A stretch of DNA of 64,000 bases from Acidithiobacillus ferrianus (GCF_010378095.1 NZ_WNJL01000030.1:263413-327412); one strand, 5' to 3'. Positions 36,794 through 48,387 are shown, counted from the stretch's first letter. Numbers and translations are program-made. The notes: generated from the letters alone by a model not told the origin.

Positions 36794-37534
36794 TTATTTC
36801 AGCACAGGAAGCGATCCGGGGCCGTCATACTCGTTCATGATTTTTCCGCTAAACTTGGGGTTTACGCCATCTGGCGGATTGCTCATGGGATTGCTAGGAC
36901 GTGACCCACAATGCGGCATGGTAGATACGTGGTACCTGCGCTCTATTTCATTGTTGATCTGCGCGGCCTTGGAATTATAGATCGTGGCACCCATGCTATC
37001 CGGGACAACTTCGTTCATATGCGGGAGGCTGTCTATGCGCCTGCCCCAGCGGTATATGCAGTGGTTGTAAAGCTGAGATTCCTTGCGATAGATCGCCACT
37101 TTCTCGCCCGTCCCGTGCTGGCGCAAGAACGCTTCCAGTCTGGGGTAGTCGATCCCGCCTTGGGGAACCCATTTAACTCTTTCATTACCAAAATCATAGT
37201 ATTGAAGAAGAATGGAACCTTTCTGCGTTGCGCCATTGGATAGGTGTAACGTGACATCAAAGATAGAGTAAACGCCGCCCGTCACGAGAGGCGCACTCTG
37301 CAAGAAATATTCCTCTTTCGCGCTGACAAATTTTGGCTTGTGCATGTCAGAAACAGAAGCGACAGCCTGATCGGATATTTCCGTTCTGTGGAAGCCTTTG
37401 TTAACAGCCAAAAGGAACCGTTCTGGATGCCTCAGCCCAATGAGGGATGCTGAGGTATACTGATAAGCACACCCAGACAAAGCTGCTACAGTGCCGAAAA
37501 GCGCAATAGCGCGTATATAATGGTTGGTTTTCAT
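36794..37534 (-). CDS. Hypothetical lipoprotein carried by the element
   Basis: 246 residues. Signal with lipobox ALSGC (Cys ~22), then a soluble domain with YSIFDVTLHLSNGATQKGSI and Cys residues at NHCIY and PHCGS. It reads opposite to the replication genes, typical for a cargo gene. No family recognised; surface exclusion or defence is possible but unsupported. Confidence 0.6.
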   Translation of the reverse strand: MKTNHYIRAIALFGTVAALSGCAYQYTSASLIGLRHPERFLLAVNKGFHRTEISDQAVASVSDMHKPKFVSAKEEYFLQSAPLVTGGVYSIFDVTLHLSNGATQKGSILLQYYDFGNERVKWVPQGGIDYPRLEAFLRQHGTGEKVAIYRKESQLYNHCIYRWGRRIDSLPHMNEVVPDSMGATIYNSKAAQINNEIERRYHVSTMPHCGSRPSNPMSNPPDGVNPKFSGKIMNEYDGPGSLPVLK

Positions 37535-37726
37535 TGTGCGCCCCTGAATGTTAAATGCGGTTCGAATGCGCTAATTCATGGCGCGAAGAACGGGAATATC
37601 TTTAGTGGCGGCATGTTCGCAGCTCAAATACCAGTCGGCTGCTACCCGCCGGGAAGAATAGTGTACCCGCCGAGAGCATGCTCATTGGCGTCTGGACGTG
37701 GGCAGCACAGGCAAAAGGCGGTGCAA

Positions 37727-38689
37727 CTATTTTCGTTTCATGATCGCCTCAAAAATGCGCCTAAAGAATCCTCGCTGATCGCCATTCCGTTGTGCAATCC
37801 ATTTTCTGAAAGCCTCCCGCCTTCTGTCCCTCTCTGCCAGACCCAAGTCGGTGAGCATCGTGTCAGGTAATCCGTCTAATGCAGATACCCATTCCAGATG
37901 ACAAGCGCAACCAGTTTGCCGCCCCGGGATATCGATATCATCAACATAACCGAAAGGGCCAATCTTCATAAGACCTTTGCTGACCGCCCAGTTATCCCTG
38001 ACTGCGTAAACTCTTTCATCAAGGTTCCGGTGATTTGATTCTGGAGGATAATCCATCCGCTCATCAAGATCGCTATACCGCCAAATGGCCGCGATAACAT
38101 CCCTGCCGTATAGGCTGAATATGAAATCAACCTCCGCCGCAAAGCTGAAGGCCTTCAGGGTATAGAGTGTATCGTTCCATCGGGCAAAGTAGCCAATCTC
38201 TTTTTTGATCGGCGTAATTCTGGGGCCTGTATCCTTCGCCAATCGCGGAGGGTCCTGCAGGAACTCATCCAGTAACGCCCCAAAATCGGAGAGCCTCCTG
38301 CTGTAGTAGGCTTCAGCCTGATCCTTATAATTGCTGACCACCCAGTCACGGCGCGCTCTGATCTTTGGCAACAGATCATCAAAATGCTGTGCAATCCAGT
38401 CGCCGCTGGAGCTGGTGATAGTTTCTTGCTCAGGCTCACCAATGACCTTTGTTGGGATCCCTCTTACGCTGATGACATCGGCAAGAAAGGCATCACACGC
38501 CTTTTTGTATTTCTCAGTGGCAGCCTCTGGAGTAAGCGTTATTGAGGCCACCTGCAGATCAATGGATTTTCGCATGACTGCCGGGGCAGGCTTGCCGGAT
38601 TTTGCGCGAGCGTAATCACGCAGAACGAGGCCCACAGACTCCTTGATCATGTTGATCTGCTGCGTTCTCGGTGAAAGCGTCCTCGACAT
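37727..38689 (-). CDS. Hypothetical protein with possible phage-head-like C-terminus
   Basis: 320 residues, no signal or membrane helix. The end VDDIDIPGRQTGCACHLEWV followed by DGLPDTMLT weakly recalls the PG..CxC pattern of phage minor head proteins, and the N-terminal half is helical. The promoter side faces the right end of the element. The role is unknown, and the head-protein idea is only a weak resemblance. Confidence 0.5.
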   Translation of the reverse strand: MSRTLSPRTQQINMIKESVGLVLRDYARAKSGKPAPAVMRKSIDLQVASITLTPEAATEKYKKACDAFLADVISVRGIPTKVIGEPEQETITSSSGDWIAQHFDDLLPKIRARRDWVVSNYKDQAEAYYSRRLSDFGALLDEFLQDPPRLAKDTGPRITPIKKEIGYFARWNDTLYTLKAFSFAAEVDFIFSLYGRDVIAAIWRYSDLDERMDYPPESNHRNLDERVYAVRDNWAVSKGLMKIGPFGYVDDIDIPGRQTGCACHLEWVSALDGLPDTMLTDLGLAERDRRREAFRKWIAQRNGDQRGFFRRIFEAIMKRK

Positions 38690-38874
38690 CTGTTACCTCT
38701 CCTGTCCCTGCCGTGCCGAATCGCCGGTCTCTCCTCGATGGCACGGGCTAAGGCGATACGCCCGGAATGTGCGACTTGTCCCGAATACGGGGAGTCTGTT
38801 CTGTCAACGTGACACCCGGATCATGCCTGGGCGTGGGCAGCACCAGCGCAAAAAACACCGGGACACTTTGGCCG

Positions 38875-38899
38875 AGTGTAACCGGTAGTGTAACCGGTA
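38875..38899 (+). repeat. Right arm-type integrase site (tandem 12-mer)
   Basis: Same 25 bp as 28209-28233, in the same orientation, 57 bp from the tRNA-Pro 3' end. Confidence 0.75.
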
Positions 38900-38955
38900 G
38901 ACCCTGCAGGCCAAAAAGAAGGCACCTAGAAACTCGTCTAAGTGCCCGTTTTAAT

Positions 38956-39032
<77 letters not shown>

Positions 39033-39066
39033 TCGCGGGAGAGCATAGCCGCTCGCCCCGCTGGGG

Positions 39067-39429
39067 TCAATCTAGGCGCGCGAGGCGGCGACGTAGTCGA
39101 TCCAGTTCGCTGCGGGCAAGGGCGATACCATCATTCAGGCGCTGCCGTTCCTTGTCGCTCAGTTCCTTGCCTTTTTGCACTAACTCCTCACTATGTATGG
39201 CGATGGTATCGAGGAGTTCCTCAACCCTTTCGTTCATCCGCTCGCGGGAGGTGACGACGCGATCCCAGGCACGGTTGGCCTGCTGTCGCAATTGTTCGCG
39301 GGTACGGTCGCCTGTTTGCGGTGCGAACAGAAGGGCGGTGACGGCACCCGCCGCGGCACCGGCCAGCAGGGCAATGCCTAGGGCGCTATAACCAATACCA
39401 TTATCGCTTTCGTAATCCATCATGATCAA
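39067..39429 (-). CDS. YtxH-domain protein
   Basis: 120 residues. N-terminal transmembrane segment GYSALGIALLAGAAAGAV followed by LLFAPQTGDRTREQLRQQ, the YtxH signature, then a coiled-coil tail with repeating Glu/Arg. Small stress-linked membrane-anchored protein; function unclear. It starts 9 bp after pgm ends. Confidence 0.85.
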   Translation of the reverse strand: MIMMDYESDNGIGYSALGIALLAGAAAGAVTALLFAPQTGDRTREQLRQQANRAWDRVVTSRERMNERVEELLDTIAIHSEELVQKGKELSDKERQRLNDGIALARSELDRLRRRLARLD

Positions 39430-39438
39430 ACTCCTTCA

Positions 39439-41360
<1,922 letters not shown>

Positions 41361-41390
41361 GGTCCGTAACTTATAGCAGGAATCGGTTCA

Positions 41391-42281
41391 TCACAAGGTG
41401 AAGCCTTGCGTGCGCAGGAAATCGCGACTGGGCGCCGCGCACGCGTTCATCAACGCGATACGGTGTGGATTATGACGTGCGCGCCGCGTCCAAACCCGCG
41501 GATTACTCAACCCGGCCGCCGCATACACCTGCTCCGCAGGAAAGAAGCAGGTGCGCAGAAACTGGCGGAATACTTCGCGCAGGATCGGATTGACCAACCG
41601 TTTCTTCAGGCAACTCATGGTTTGGCTGCGTTTTTGGATGGTCATGCGCGCGAAAGCCATATGACGAGCTTCTTCGCGCATGTGGACCTGGGTGATGGCC
41701 AGTACCGCCGCAGGCAGATCCTTGTGGGCGAAGATGAGGCGATTCATGCGATCCGGCACATTTTCACCGATGAGGATGGCCGCCCAGAAAGCGGCGGAGC
41801 CCTCGGGAGCAAAGCGGGCGAAGAGTCGTGCGAGGGGAGGTCGCGCGCTCAGCGGTGTCATGAAAGGCAGTTGTGAACGCTGCTGTAACTCCAGGAACAT
41901 GAGGCTGTGCCCCACTTCCTCCCGCAGTTCATGAAGCTGATAGTGATAACCGACCGGATCGCGATACATCTCTTGCAGGGAATTGGCACCCAGTCGCTGG
42001 ATCAGCAGGGCCTCCAGCCACAGGCCCAACTCGCAGAAAGAGACGAACTCGACCTGGGACAGGCGGACGCGCTCCTCCCGACTCAACTGCGCATACTCCG
42101 GCAATCCGTAAATGGACAACAGATCCTCCGGGAGCCAGGCAATTTCCGGGTCCAGACTCTCCCATGGCACCGTCCGGCTGGGATCCTGGTAATTGCCGCT
42201 GTGCTGGCTGAGCCGGTTGATCAGGGCGTCATGATGGCGCTGGATCTGAGCCTGCATGGGGATGCATTGAGCGAAGTTCAT
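41391..42281 (-). CDS. AurF-like diiron oxygenase
   Basis: 296 residues. Ferritin-like helices with two carboxylate/His motifs: LREEVGHSLMFLEL (~117-130) and HMREEARHMAFARM (~200-213), plus upstream Glu residues, matching the p-aminobenzoate N-oxygenase (AurF) family. Substrate unknown; AurF oxidises amines to nitro compounds, other members act on unrelated compounds. Coded with an SDR and an LLM flavoprotein. Confidence 0.8.
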   Translation of the reverse strand: MNFAQCIPMQAQIQRHHDALINRLSQHSGNYQDPSRTVPWESLDPEIAWLPEDLLSIYGLPEYAQLSREERVRLSQVEFVSFCELGLWLEALLIQRLGANSLQEMYRDPVGYHYQLHELREEVGHSLMFLELQQRSQLPFMTPLSARPPLARLFARFAPEGSAAFWAAILIGENVPDRMNRLIFAHKDLPAAVLAITQVHMREEARHMAFARMTIQKRSQTMSCLKKRLVNPILREVFRQFLRTCFFPAEQVYAAAGLSNPRVWTRRARHNPHRIALMNACAAPSRDFLRTQGFTL

Positions 42282-42302
42282 GCGTCATTCTGCCACGGAC
42301 AC

Positions 42303-43268
42303 TCAGCCGCTCCAAGGGTGCAACGGAGCTTGCCCAAACGTGTCGCGCACTTGGGCGATAGCGCCGCGCACGTCATAGTGTGGGCGCCATCCCAAGCTTT
42401 GTTGGGCACGGGTGATGTCGACGACCAGAGGGTTTTCCAGCCCACGCAGCCAGCCGGGGTCTCCGAGGCGGGTGCTGAAGGGACGGAGGATGCTATGCAA
42501 GGTATGCAGTTGGGCGGGAGACAGCGGCAAGGACCAGCGACGGGGAATGGCGGACCAGGGTATGGGGTCTGGTGCCGCAATATTGAATACGCCGCCCTGC
42601 CCGGAATACAGAGCGGCAAGTATGGCGTTGACCGCATCGTCTTCATGGAGGCATTGGATGGGCAAATCTGGGTTGCGGAGACGCAGTCCATACGGACTCG
42701 TTGCCATGCCATTCACTAGCGTCTGTCCATGGGGACCGACGATCGCGTGCAGTCTGAGGCGGGTGACGGTAGTGCGTTTCTGGTGATGAACCGTGAATGT
42801 ATCCAGCCACTGCTCCAGCGCCGCTTTGTCCTCACTGTAGGCGAAACCGGGTACCGGCCGGCAAGGTTGATCTTCGGTGATGGGAACGGGGTTGTCCGGC
42901 CAGGCACCATAAGCGGCCACGCTGCTGGAATAGATGACATGTGGTACTCCCGCATCCGCTGCCGCGCGGAACACATGCTGCCCACCATCGACGTTGATTT
43001 TACGCATCTCCTCGCGTCTGCGCCACTGTGGCCCGAGGTGCGGGTTGAGCACCATGAAGGCGAGATGAATGACGCAATCCGCTCCGGTCAGATGCCCGGT
43101 GAGTTGCGGATCGCGGATATCCAGAGGCAGATATTGCAAACGCGGATGCCGCAATACGGGGGGGCGGCGATCCAGAGCAATGACCCGATGGACTCGGGGC
43201 TGGGCGAGCAGGGCAGGGAGCAATGCCGCAGCCGTATGTCCCGCCGCCCCGGTGACCAGTACCCGCAT
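42303..43268 (-). CDS. NAD(P)-dependent epimerase/dehydratase (SDR)
   Basis: 321 residues. N-terminal Rossmann motif VLVTGAAGHTAAALL, catalytic-type Ser in VIYSSSVAAYG and YxxxK in FAYSEDKAALE. Extended SDR. ATGA overlap with the LLM gene and 21 bp from the diiron protein, so one operon. Substrate unknown. Confidence 0.85.
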   Translation of the reverse strand: MRVLVTGAAGHTAAALLPALLAQPRVHRVIALDRRPPVLRHPRLQYLPLDIRDPQLTGHLTGADCVIHLAFMVLNPHLGPQWRRREEMRKINVDGGQHVFRAAADAGVPHVIYSSSVAAYGAWPDNPVPITEDQPCRPVPGFAYSEDKAALEQWLDTFTVHHQKRTTVTRLRLHAIVGPHGQTLVNGMATSPYGLRLRNPDLPIQCLHEDDAVNAILAALYSGQGGVFNIAAPDPIPWSAIPRRWSLPLSPAQLHTLHSILRPFSTRLGDPGWLRGLENPLVVDITRAQQSLGWRPHYDVRGAIAQVRDTFGQAPLHPWSG

Positions 43269-44353
43269 CAGGGCGTATGCGGGCCGCGCAGGGTCGGCAG
43301 CACTTCATCGGCGAGCAAGCGCAGCGAGCGCTGGGTTATCGCGCTGGGTACCATGCCCGCGCCCACAGCCAGGATCAGTTGGTCGACCCCGGCGTGGGCA
43401 TAGCGGTTCAAGTGTTTACGACAGGTCTCCGGATCACCGACGACGATCATCCCCATGGTTTCCAAGAGTCGCAGGTTAAGGCCACGGCGTAGCAAAGGCT
43501 CGAGAAAACCGAGGCGATGGTAGTATTCATAGCTCTCGCGTAATTGTGCCAACACGTGTCGTGTCTGGTCCAACAGCCGCTGATAGTACCAGGTGAAACC
43601 CTCGGCCCAGCGGCGTGCCTCTGCCGCATCCTCCAGGCACAGGCAACCGACGGTCATGGCAAAGCGTCGGTTTTGGCCTGCCTGCCCAGGACCGTCTCCA
43701 TGGTGTTGCCGCCAACGCTTTTTGTAAGCGCGGAGGTCTTGTTTGATCAGAAACCAGGGTTTGAATGGTCCGGACAGTACGCCGATACCCTCCTGCGCCG
43801 CCCATTGAAAAGTCGTTGGGCTCACCGCCGCTGTCCAGAGTGGCGGATGAGGCCGTTGCAGCGGTTTCGGAAGGATATCCAGATCGGTAAAGTCATAAAT
43901 CTGCCCCTGGTGACTGAACGGTCCGCCGCCCGCCTGACGAAGGATGCGCAGCCCCTCCCGCATGTGTTGCCGACTATCGGCCATCTGGCTGCCGAAGAGT
44001 TGATATTCCTTGGGTGAAAAACCGCGACCGATGCCCAGTTCCAAGCGGCCATGGCTGAGGATGTCGAGGGCTGCGACTCGCTCCGCAACGCGAATGGCAT
44101 GATTGTAAGGCAGCACGACGACCGCGTGGCCAAGCCGCAGCGATTGGGTACGTTGGCTGGCGGCCGCGAGGAAGGTTTCCGGGCTGCTGGAGTGGGAGTA
44201 TTCGCGCATGAAATGATGCTCCACGAGCCAAGCGCCGTGGAAGCCCAGGGCGTCGGCGAGGCTGAGTTCATCCAAGGTTTCATGGTAAACCTGGGCCTCG
44301 CTGCGGCCTAGGTGGGCCGGTACGGCGAGTTCGTAGAAGAGATCGATCTCCAT
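43268..44353 (-). CDS. LLM-class flavin-dependent oxidoreductase
   Basis: 361 residues, luciferase-like monooxygenase barrel: LGFHGAWLVEHHFMREYSHS, RTQSLRLGHAVVVLPYNHAI, LGIGRGFSPKEYQLFG. Uses reduced FMN from a reductase. It heads the three-gene oxidative cassette. Confidence 0.87.
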   Translation of the reverse strand: MEIDLFYELAVPAHLGRSEAQVYHETLDELSLADALGFHGAWLVEHHFMREYSHSSSPETFLAAASQRTQSLRLGHAVVVLPYNHAIRVAERVAALDILSHGRLELGIGRGFSPKEYQLFGSQMADSRQHMREGLRILRQAGGGPFSHQGQIYDFTDLDILPKPLQRPHPPLWTAAVSPTTFQWAAQEGIGVLSGPFKPWFLIKQDLRAYKKRWRQHHGDGPGQAGQNRRFAMTVGCLCLEDAAEARRWAEGFTWYYQRLLDQTRHVLAQLRESYEYYHRLGFLEPLLRRGLNLRLLETMGMIVVGDPETCRKHLNRYAHAGVDQLILAVGAGMVPSAITQRSLRLLADEVLPTLRGPHTP

Positions 44354-44428
44354 CGTGTCGGGGTCTCCATGACAAGCACCACATTCACCGCACCGCGAAT
44401 TGCCGGACGGAAGCGCGACGTTGACCCC

Positions 44429-45022
44429 CTATCCTGCCTCGTCCCCGTCGTCGCCTGCCGGATGCGGAAAAGGTGCCTTGGGAAAGAGTTGCTCACGGTA
44501 GTAGATGAGTTCACCGATGGATTCGCGGATATCAGCCAGCGCTTCGTGGCGTTCGGCTTTGGGAAATTTGGGTAAATTGGGATACCAACGTGCCGCAAGC
44601 TCTTTGATGGTGCTGACATCCACCAGCCGGTAGTGAAAAAACCGCTCCAGCCGGGGCATGAGGCGAGCCAAAAAGCGGCGATCCTGACACACGCTGTTCC
44701 CGCAGATGGGGGATGTGCCTGGGGTGCTGTGCTGAACCAGGAAATCCAATGTTTGCGTCTCTACGGCAGCCGTATCCAGACGACTGTGACGAACCCGCTG
44801 CAAAAGCCCCGAGGCGCCATGAGTACGCTGGTTCCAGTCATCCATGCTGCTCAGTACGGTTTCTGGCTGATGGACGGCGAGTACCGGACCTTCACAAAGA
44901 ATCCGTAGATTGTTGTCCGTGATCAGTGTGGCGATTTCCAGAATCTGATCCTGTTCCGGATGCAGGCCGGTCATCTCCAGGTCGATCCAGACGAGGCGGT
45001 GTGATTTGGAATCCATGCGCAT
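44429..45022 (-). CDS. orn: Oligoribonuclease
   Basis: 197 residues, DEDDh exonuclease: [40 protein letters not shown], and His-Asp in [15 protein letters not shown]. Degrades 2-5-mer RNA. Preceded on the minus strand by terminator-like hairpins. Confidence 0.93.
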   Translation of the reverse strand: MRMDSKSHRLVWIDLEMTGLHPEQDQILEIATLITDNNLRILCEGPVLAVHQPETVLSSMDDWNQRTHGASGLLQRVRHSRLDTAAVETQTLDFLVQHSTPGTSPICGNSVCQDRRFLARLMPRLERFFHYRLVDVSTIKELAARWYPNLPKFPKAERHEALADIRESIGELIYYREQLFPKAPFPHPAGDDGDEAG

Positions 45023-45067
45023 CCTTGTTGGACAATTCGGGTCAGTATATCATCGTTCCGGGAGCAT

Positions 45068-45114
45068 AAAAAAAGACGGGCGAGGAGCCCGTCCAATAGC
45101 CGCAAAACAACCGC
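45068..45114 (-). repeat. 47-bp repeat with terminator hairpin, copy 1
   Basis: On the minus strand: GACGGGC / GCCCGTC stem with 5-nt loop TCCTC and T7. An identical 47 bp is at 45302-45348. Lies 46 bp upstream of orn, so it ends a transcript coming from the right, or regulates orn. Confidence 0.8.
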
Positions 45115-45301
45115 ATTTGGTACCAAGCGCTGCGACCCCACCGCTAGCGCTACTAAATCCCGTTGGGTAGCCCGCCGGTTTTTTGGACATTTGGGCCCTT
45201 CCATGCGGGACAGCCTACGAAGTTTTTGTTTCCGGAATATTTCCGGATCAAAAATAATTTTTAAAGCGGTGCGCATCTGCGCGAACATCGACTGCAGAGA
45301 C
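45115..45301. other. Spacer between the two terminator repeats
   Basis: AT/GC mixed sequence with no convincing gene. It may encode a minus-strand small RNA that ends at copy 1. The downstream-facing plus-strand region to 45564 is also without a gene except the response-regulator promoter. Confidence 0.35.
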
Positions 45302-45348
45302 AAAAAAAGACGGGCGAGGAGCCCGTCCAATAGCCGCAAAACAACCGC
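45302..45348 (-). repeat. 47-bp repeat with terminator hairpin, copy 2
   Basis: Identical to copy 1, 234 bp to its right. A minus-strand terminator that would stop transcripts starting to its right. Confidence 0.8.
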
Positions 45349-45564
45349 TACAAACCCGTGCGCACTTCGAAATGGCATACACCGCCGGACTGATCGAACT
45401 GCTTGACTATTCGCTCCACTCTATCTTTTAGTTTGGGTACCACCCCTGCCTATGATGGTATAGTGGGCTTATAATGTTTCGAGAGTATTTCGGGAACAAA
45501 CACCTTCCGGTGCGTTATAAAGTTCCTCTCGGTGACCCTGTTTTCAGCGTGTTGCGAGGTCAGA

Positions 45565-46245
45565 ATGGCGGTTGTGTTGATAGTGGATGATGATCAACGG
45601 CTTGCGGAGATGCTGCGAGAGTTCCTGGAAACGCAGGGTTTCGCGGTGCTGTTGGCGGTCAATGGGCAGCAGATGCACCAGCAGTTGGCCTCAGGTCCGG
45701 TGGATGTGATCGTGCTCGACTGGATGCTGCCGGGACAGGATGGTATCAGTCTCGCCAAGGCGCTGCGCAGCAGGGAAGGGCCGCCTATCCTGATGCTTTC
45801 CGCACGGGGCGAGGATGAAGAGCGCATCCTGGGGTTGGAAAGCGGTGTCGACGATTATCTGGCCAAGCCCTTCAACGCGCGGGAACTGTTGGCGCGCCTG
45901 CGCGCCTTGTTGCGTCGCAGCGGCAAGGATGAGGGCGGGGAAAAGCTGAATTTTGGTGTTTTTTGTCTGCATATGTCTGAACGCCGACTGTATCGGGATA
46001 ACGCAGAAGTGGATGTGAATCCTGCGGAGATGGACTTGCTACTGGTCTTCGCGCAACGACCGCGGCGCATCCTCAGCCGCGATCTGTTGTTGCAGTTGCT
46101 GGGTGGGGAAGAGGACGGACGCTTCGATCGCAGTATTGATGTGCGGGTGACACGCCTGCGCAAGGTCATTGAAGATAACCCCCGGCAACCCCGCTTTTTA
46201 CAGACGGAGCGCGGCACGGGTTATCGGTTTACCCCGGTCCCATGA
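45565..46245 (+). CDS. OmpR-family response regulator
   Basis: 226 residues from ATG 45565. Receiver domain with VVLIVDDDQRLAEML, phospho-Asp 52 in IVLDWMLPGQDG and Lys in DDYLAKPFN; C-terminal winged helix (RSIDVRVTRLRKVIEDNP, TERGTGYRFTP). Its stop overlaps the kinase start. Signal unknown; the subfamily is OmpR/EnvZ-like, not PhoB by itself. Confidence 0.93.
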   Translation: MAVVLIVDDDQRLAEMLREFLETQGFAVLLAVNGQQMHQQLASGPVDVIVLDWMLPGQDGISLAKALRSREGPPILMLSARGEDEERILGLESGVDDYLAKPFNARELLARLRALLRRSGKDEGGEKLNFGVFCLHMSERRLYRDNAEVDVNPAEMDLLLVFAQRPRRILSRDLLLQLLGGEEDGRFDRSIDVRVTRLRKVIEDNPRQPRFLQTERGTGYRFTPVP

Positions 46246-47537
46246 TCTTTTGGCGCGGGCGCAGCCTGTTTTCGCAGACCGCCTGGACCATGGGCCTGGG
46301 GATCGTCGTTTTGCAGGTTTTGACCTTGGTCATTATCCTGGTTACGGTACTTTATCCTCTGGCAGAACGGTCGGCGGAAGACCTTGCGGGACTGATCGTT
46401 ATTAGCGCGAAAACCTATGCGGAACTGCCAGCCGATACGCGTCCTGCCTTTCTGGCCAGTCTTCAGGCCGATGACGGTGTGGAGATCGCACAACACTTGG
46501 ACCGTTCGGTGACACACACACACGGTCACATATATGGCTGGCTGCTTAGCCGGGCGCTGTCGCGACGCCTGGGTAAACCGATTGCGGTTGATGTGTTGGG
46601 GGGGGATGTCCGCACATTCTGGGTGCCGGTTCCTGTCGCTGGACAACAAGTCTGGGTCCATTTCGACCGCCGTCGCTTGGCTTCTTCCCTCCCTGTGGCC
46701 ATGATTTTTGTGATCAGTTTTTCTACTCTGGCGCTGCTGGTACTAACCATGATCCTGGTGCGCCGGGTTTTGCGGCCTTTGAACGTGATTTCGGAAGCTC
46801 TGCGGCGATCCCTGCAGGCACCGTTGCCGAGTTTGCCGCATGGCGGTGCGTATGAGTTCCAGAACATCCTAAATATTTTTGCGGAGTTGCGGACGCGGCT
46901 GCAAGCGATGATTAATCATCAGTCACTGCTGCTCACGGGTATTTCTCACGATCTGCGTTCACCACTGGCGCGCCTGCGCATGGCCTGGGAGCTTTTGCCG
47001 GAAAGTACGCCACAGCATCTGCGGGATGGCATGTTGCAGGACATGGAGCGGATGGATGCGTTACTGGCGCAGTCACTCGCTCTGGGGCGGGGTTTGGCGG
47101 CGAAGGTGGCCGATTTCGACCTGATGGTACTATTGGCCGAGGTGTGCGCGGATTTTGAACGCGCGGGGGGCGAATGGGAGGCGACTTTGCCTCGCCGATA
47201 TCCGTTCCGCGGAGATCGTGAAGCCCTGCGCCGGCTATTGTCCAACCTGCTGGAGAACGCCTTGCGCTATGGCGGGGGCAAGATCCATGTAAAACTTCAG
47301 AAGACGCCCGGGTGTTTCCTGCTACATCTCTGCGATTCCGGGTCGGGAATTCCCGAGGCGGATCTGGAGAAGGTTTTTGAGCCGTTCGTGCGTCTCGATG
47401 ATGCGCGGGGGCATGGCGAAGGCAGTGGTCTTGGATTGGCCATCGCCCGCCAACTGGCCGAGGCGCAGGGGATGCGCTTGCGTCTTTTCAACGCGGCGGG
47501 CGGCGGGCTGTGCGCAGAATTGTCATGGGCCGTATGA
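46242..47537 (+). CDS. EnvZ-like sensor histidine kinase
   Basis: 431 residues. Two transmembrane segments (about 18-43 and 150-170) around a short periplasmic loop, HAMP, then LLTGISHDLRSPLARLRMAW with the phospho-acceptor His (~235) and ATPase boxes LLENALRYGGG, GSGIPEADLEKVFEPF, GSGLGLAIARQ. Partner of the upstream response regulator. Confidence 0.93.
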   Translation: MIFWRGRSLFSQTAWTMGLGIVVLQVLTLVIILVTVLYPLAERSAEDLAGLIVISAKTYAELPADTRPAFLASLQADDGVEIAQHLDRSVTHTHGHIYGWLLSRALSRRLGKPIAVDVLGGDVRTFWVPVPVAGQQVWVHFDRRRLASSLPVAMIFVISFSTLALLVLTMILVRRVLRPLNVISEALRRSLQAPLPSLPHGGAYEFQNILNIFAELRTRLQAMINHQSLLLTGISHDLRSPLARLRMAWELLPESTPQHLRDGMLQDMERMDALLAQSLALGRGLAAKVADFDLMVLLAEVCADFERAGGEWEATLPRRYPFRGDREALRRLLSNLLENALRYGGGKIHVKLQKTPGCFLLHLCDSGSGIPEADLEKVFEPFVRLDDARGHGEGSGLGLAIARQLAEAQGMRLRLFNAAGGGLCAELSWAV

Positions 47538-47705
47538 CGGGTTGTACGCTGGTGCATGGTTTCCGTGGGGTTTTCCGCTGGGGTGCCCGCCGTGTAGGTG
47601 GAGGCGAGGAGGCCCGGATTGCGGGGGACGGCGTTGTCCTCTCCAACCGGCTATTTGGTCTTGCCTCGGTAGGGCAGACCTCTTATGATAAGGTGTCGTA
47701 GCTTT

Positions 47706-47792
47706 GCCGGGATGGCGGAACTGGTAGACGCGCCGGACTCAAAATCCGGTGGTGGTGACATCGTGTCGGTTCGAGTCCGACTCTCGGTACCA
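47706..47792 (+). tRNA. tRNA-Leu (anticodon CAA)
   Basis: 87 nt with a long variable arm and encoded CCA. Anticodon loop CTCAAAA in stem CCGGA / TCCGG. Followed by a terminator at 47803. Confidence 0.96.
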
Positions 47793-47802
47793 AACAAAGC
47801 GA

Positions 47803-47830
47803 AAAAATCCCGGTTCTGCCGGGATTTTTT
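47803..47830 (+). terminator. Terminator after tRNA-Leu
   Basis: Stem AATCCCGG / CCGGGATT with loop TTCTG, flanked by A-run and T6. Confidence 0.9.
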
Positions 47831-47871
47831 GTAACCATTTTCCCGTTTCTGTGATGGCGCAAGGGGGTAGC

Positions 47872-48387
47872 ATGGCGATGCAACGACGATTGGCAGGGTT
47901 GGCGATGGTGGGTGCGGTAGCGACGCTGCCGCTTGGCGGATGCGTGGCGCTCCTTGCCGCCGGGGCTGGTGGCGGGGCGGTGGCCTATGTGGAAAATGGC
48001 GGGGTCGCCAATTTCTACGCCTACTACCCGACCTCGATGCGCCGGGTCAGTGCCGCGTCCCAGGCGGTGTTCGCGGAAATGGGCATTCGTTACAACGGGG
48101 AAATCCGCAAGAGTCCTTCGAAGTCTCTCCTGGAAGGAACGACCGCGGATGGAAAGACGGCCAAAGTGACGTTGACCTCCATGGCGACGGATGTGACCAA
48201 GACGAATATCCGCATCGGCACTTTTGGTGACAAGCCGCTCTCCTTGCGGTTCCAGAAACTCCTCTCGCAGCGTTTGGGGATGAGTGCCAGCGCCGTGGCT
48301 CCCGCGGGGGTGGCGACGCCTCCGGCCAACTCCCCCCAGGCGACCGGACAGCAGCAGTCGGGACAACAAACCATTCCACTCCAGTAA
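47872..48387 (+). CDS. DUF3568-family lipoprotein
   Basis: 171 residues from ATG 47872 (AAGGGGGT ribosome binding site; ATG 47854 is an alternative). Lipobox LGGC at about residue 24, then VAYVENGGVANFYAYYPTSM typical of DUF3568, and a Gln/Pro-rich tail. Envelope protein of unknown role. Confidence 0.75.
   Translation: MAMQRRLAGLAMVGAVATLPLGGCVALLAAGAGGGAVAYVENGGVANFYAYYPTSMRRVSAASQAVFAEMGIRYNGEIRKSPSKSLLEGTTADGKTAKVTLTSMATDVTKTNIRIGTFGDKPLSLRFQKLLSQRLGMSASAVAPAGVATPPANSPQATGQQQSGQQTIPLQ

Noticed and set aside
44971..45378. Minus-strand frame across the two 47-bp repeats
   Set aside because: Its repeated peptide VVLRLLDGLLARLFL is the translated terminator repeat, and it overlaps orn.
45565..47537. 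PhoBR for the phosphate island
   Set aside because: The kinase is EnvZ-like with a short periplasmic loop and HAMP, and nothing in the sequence ties the pair to phosphate.
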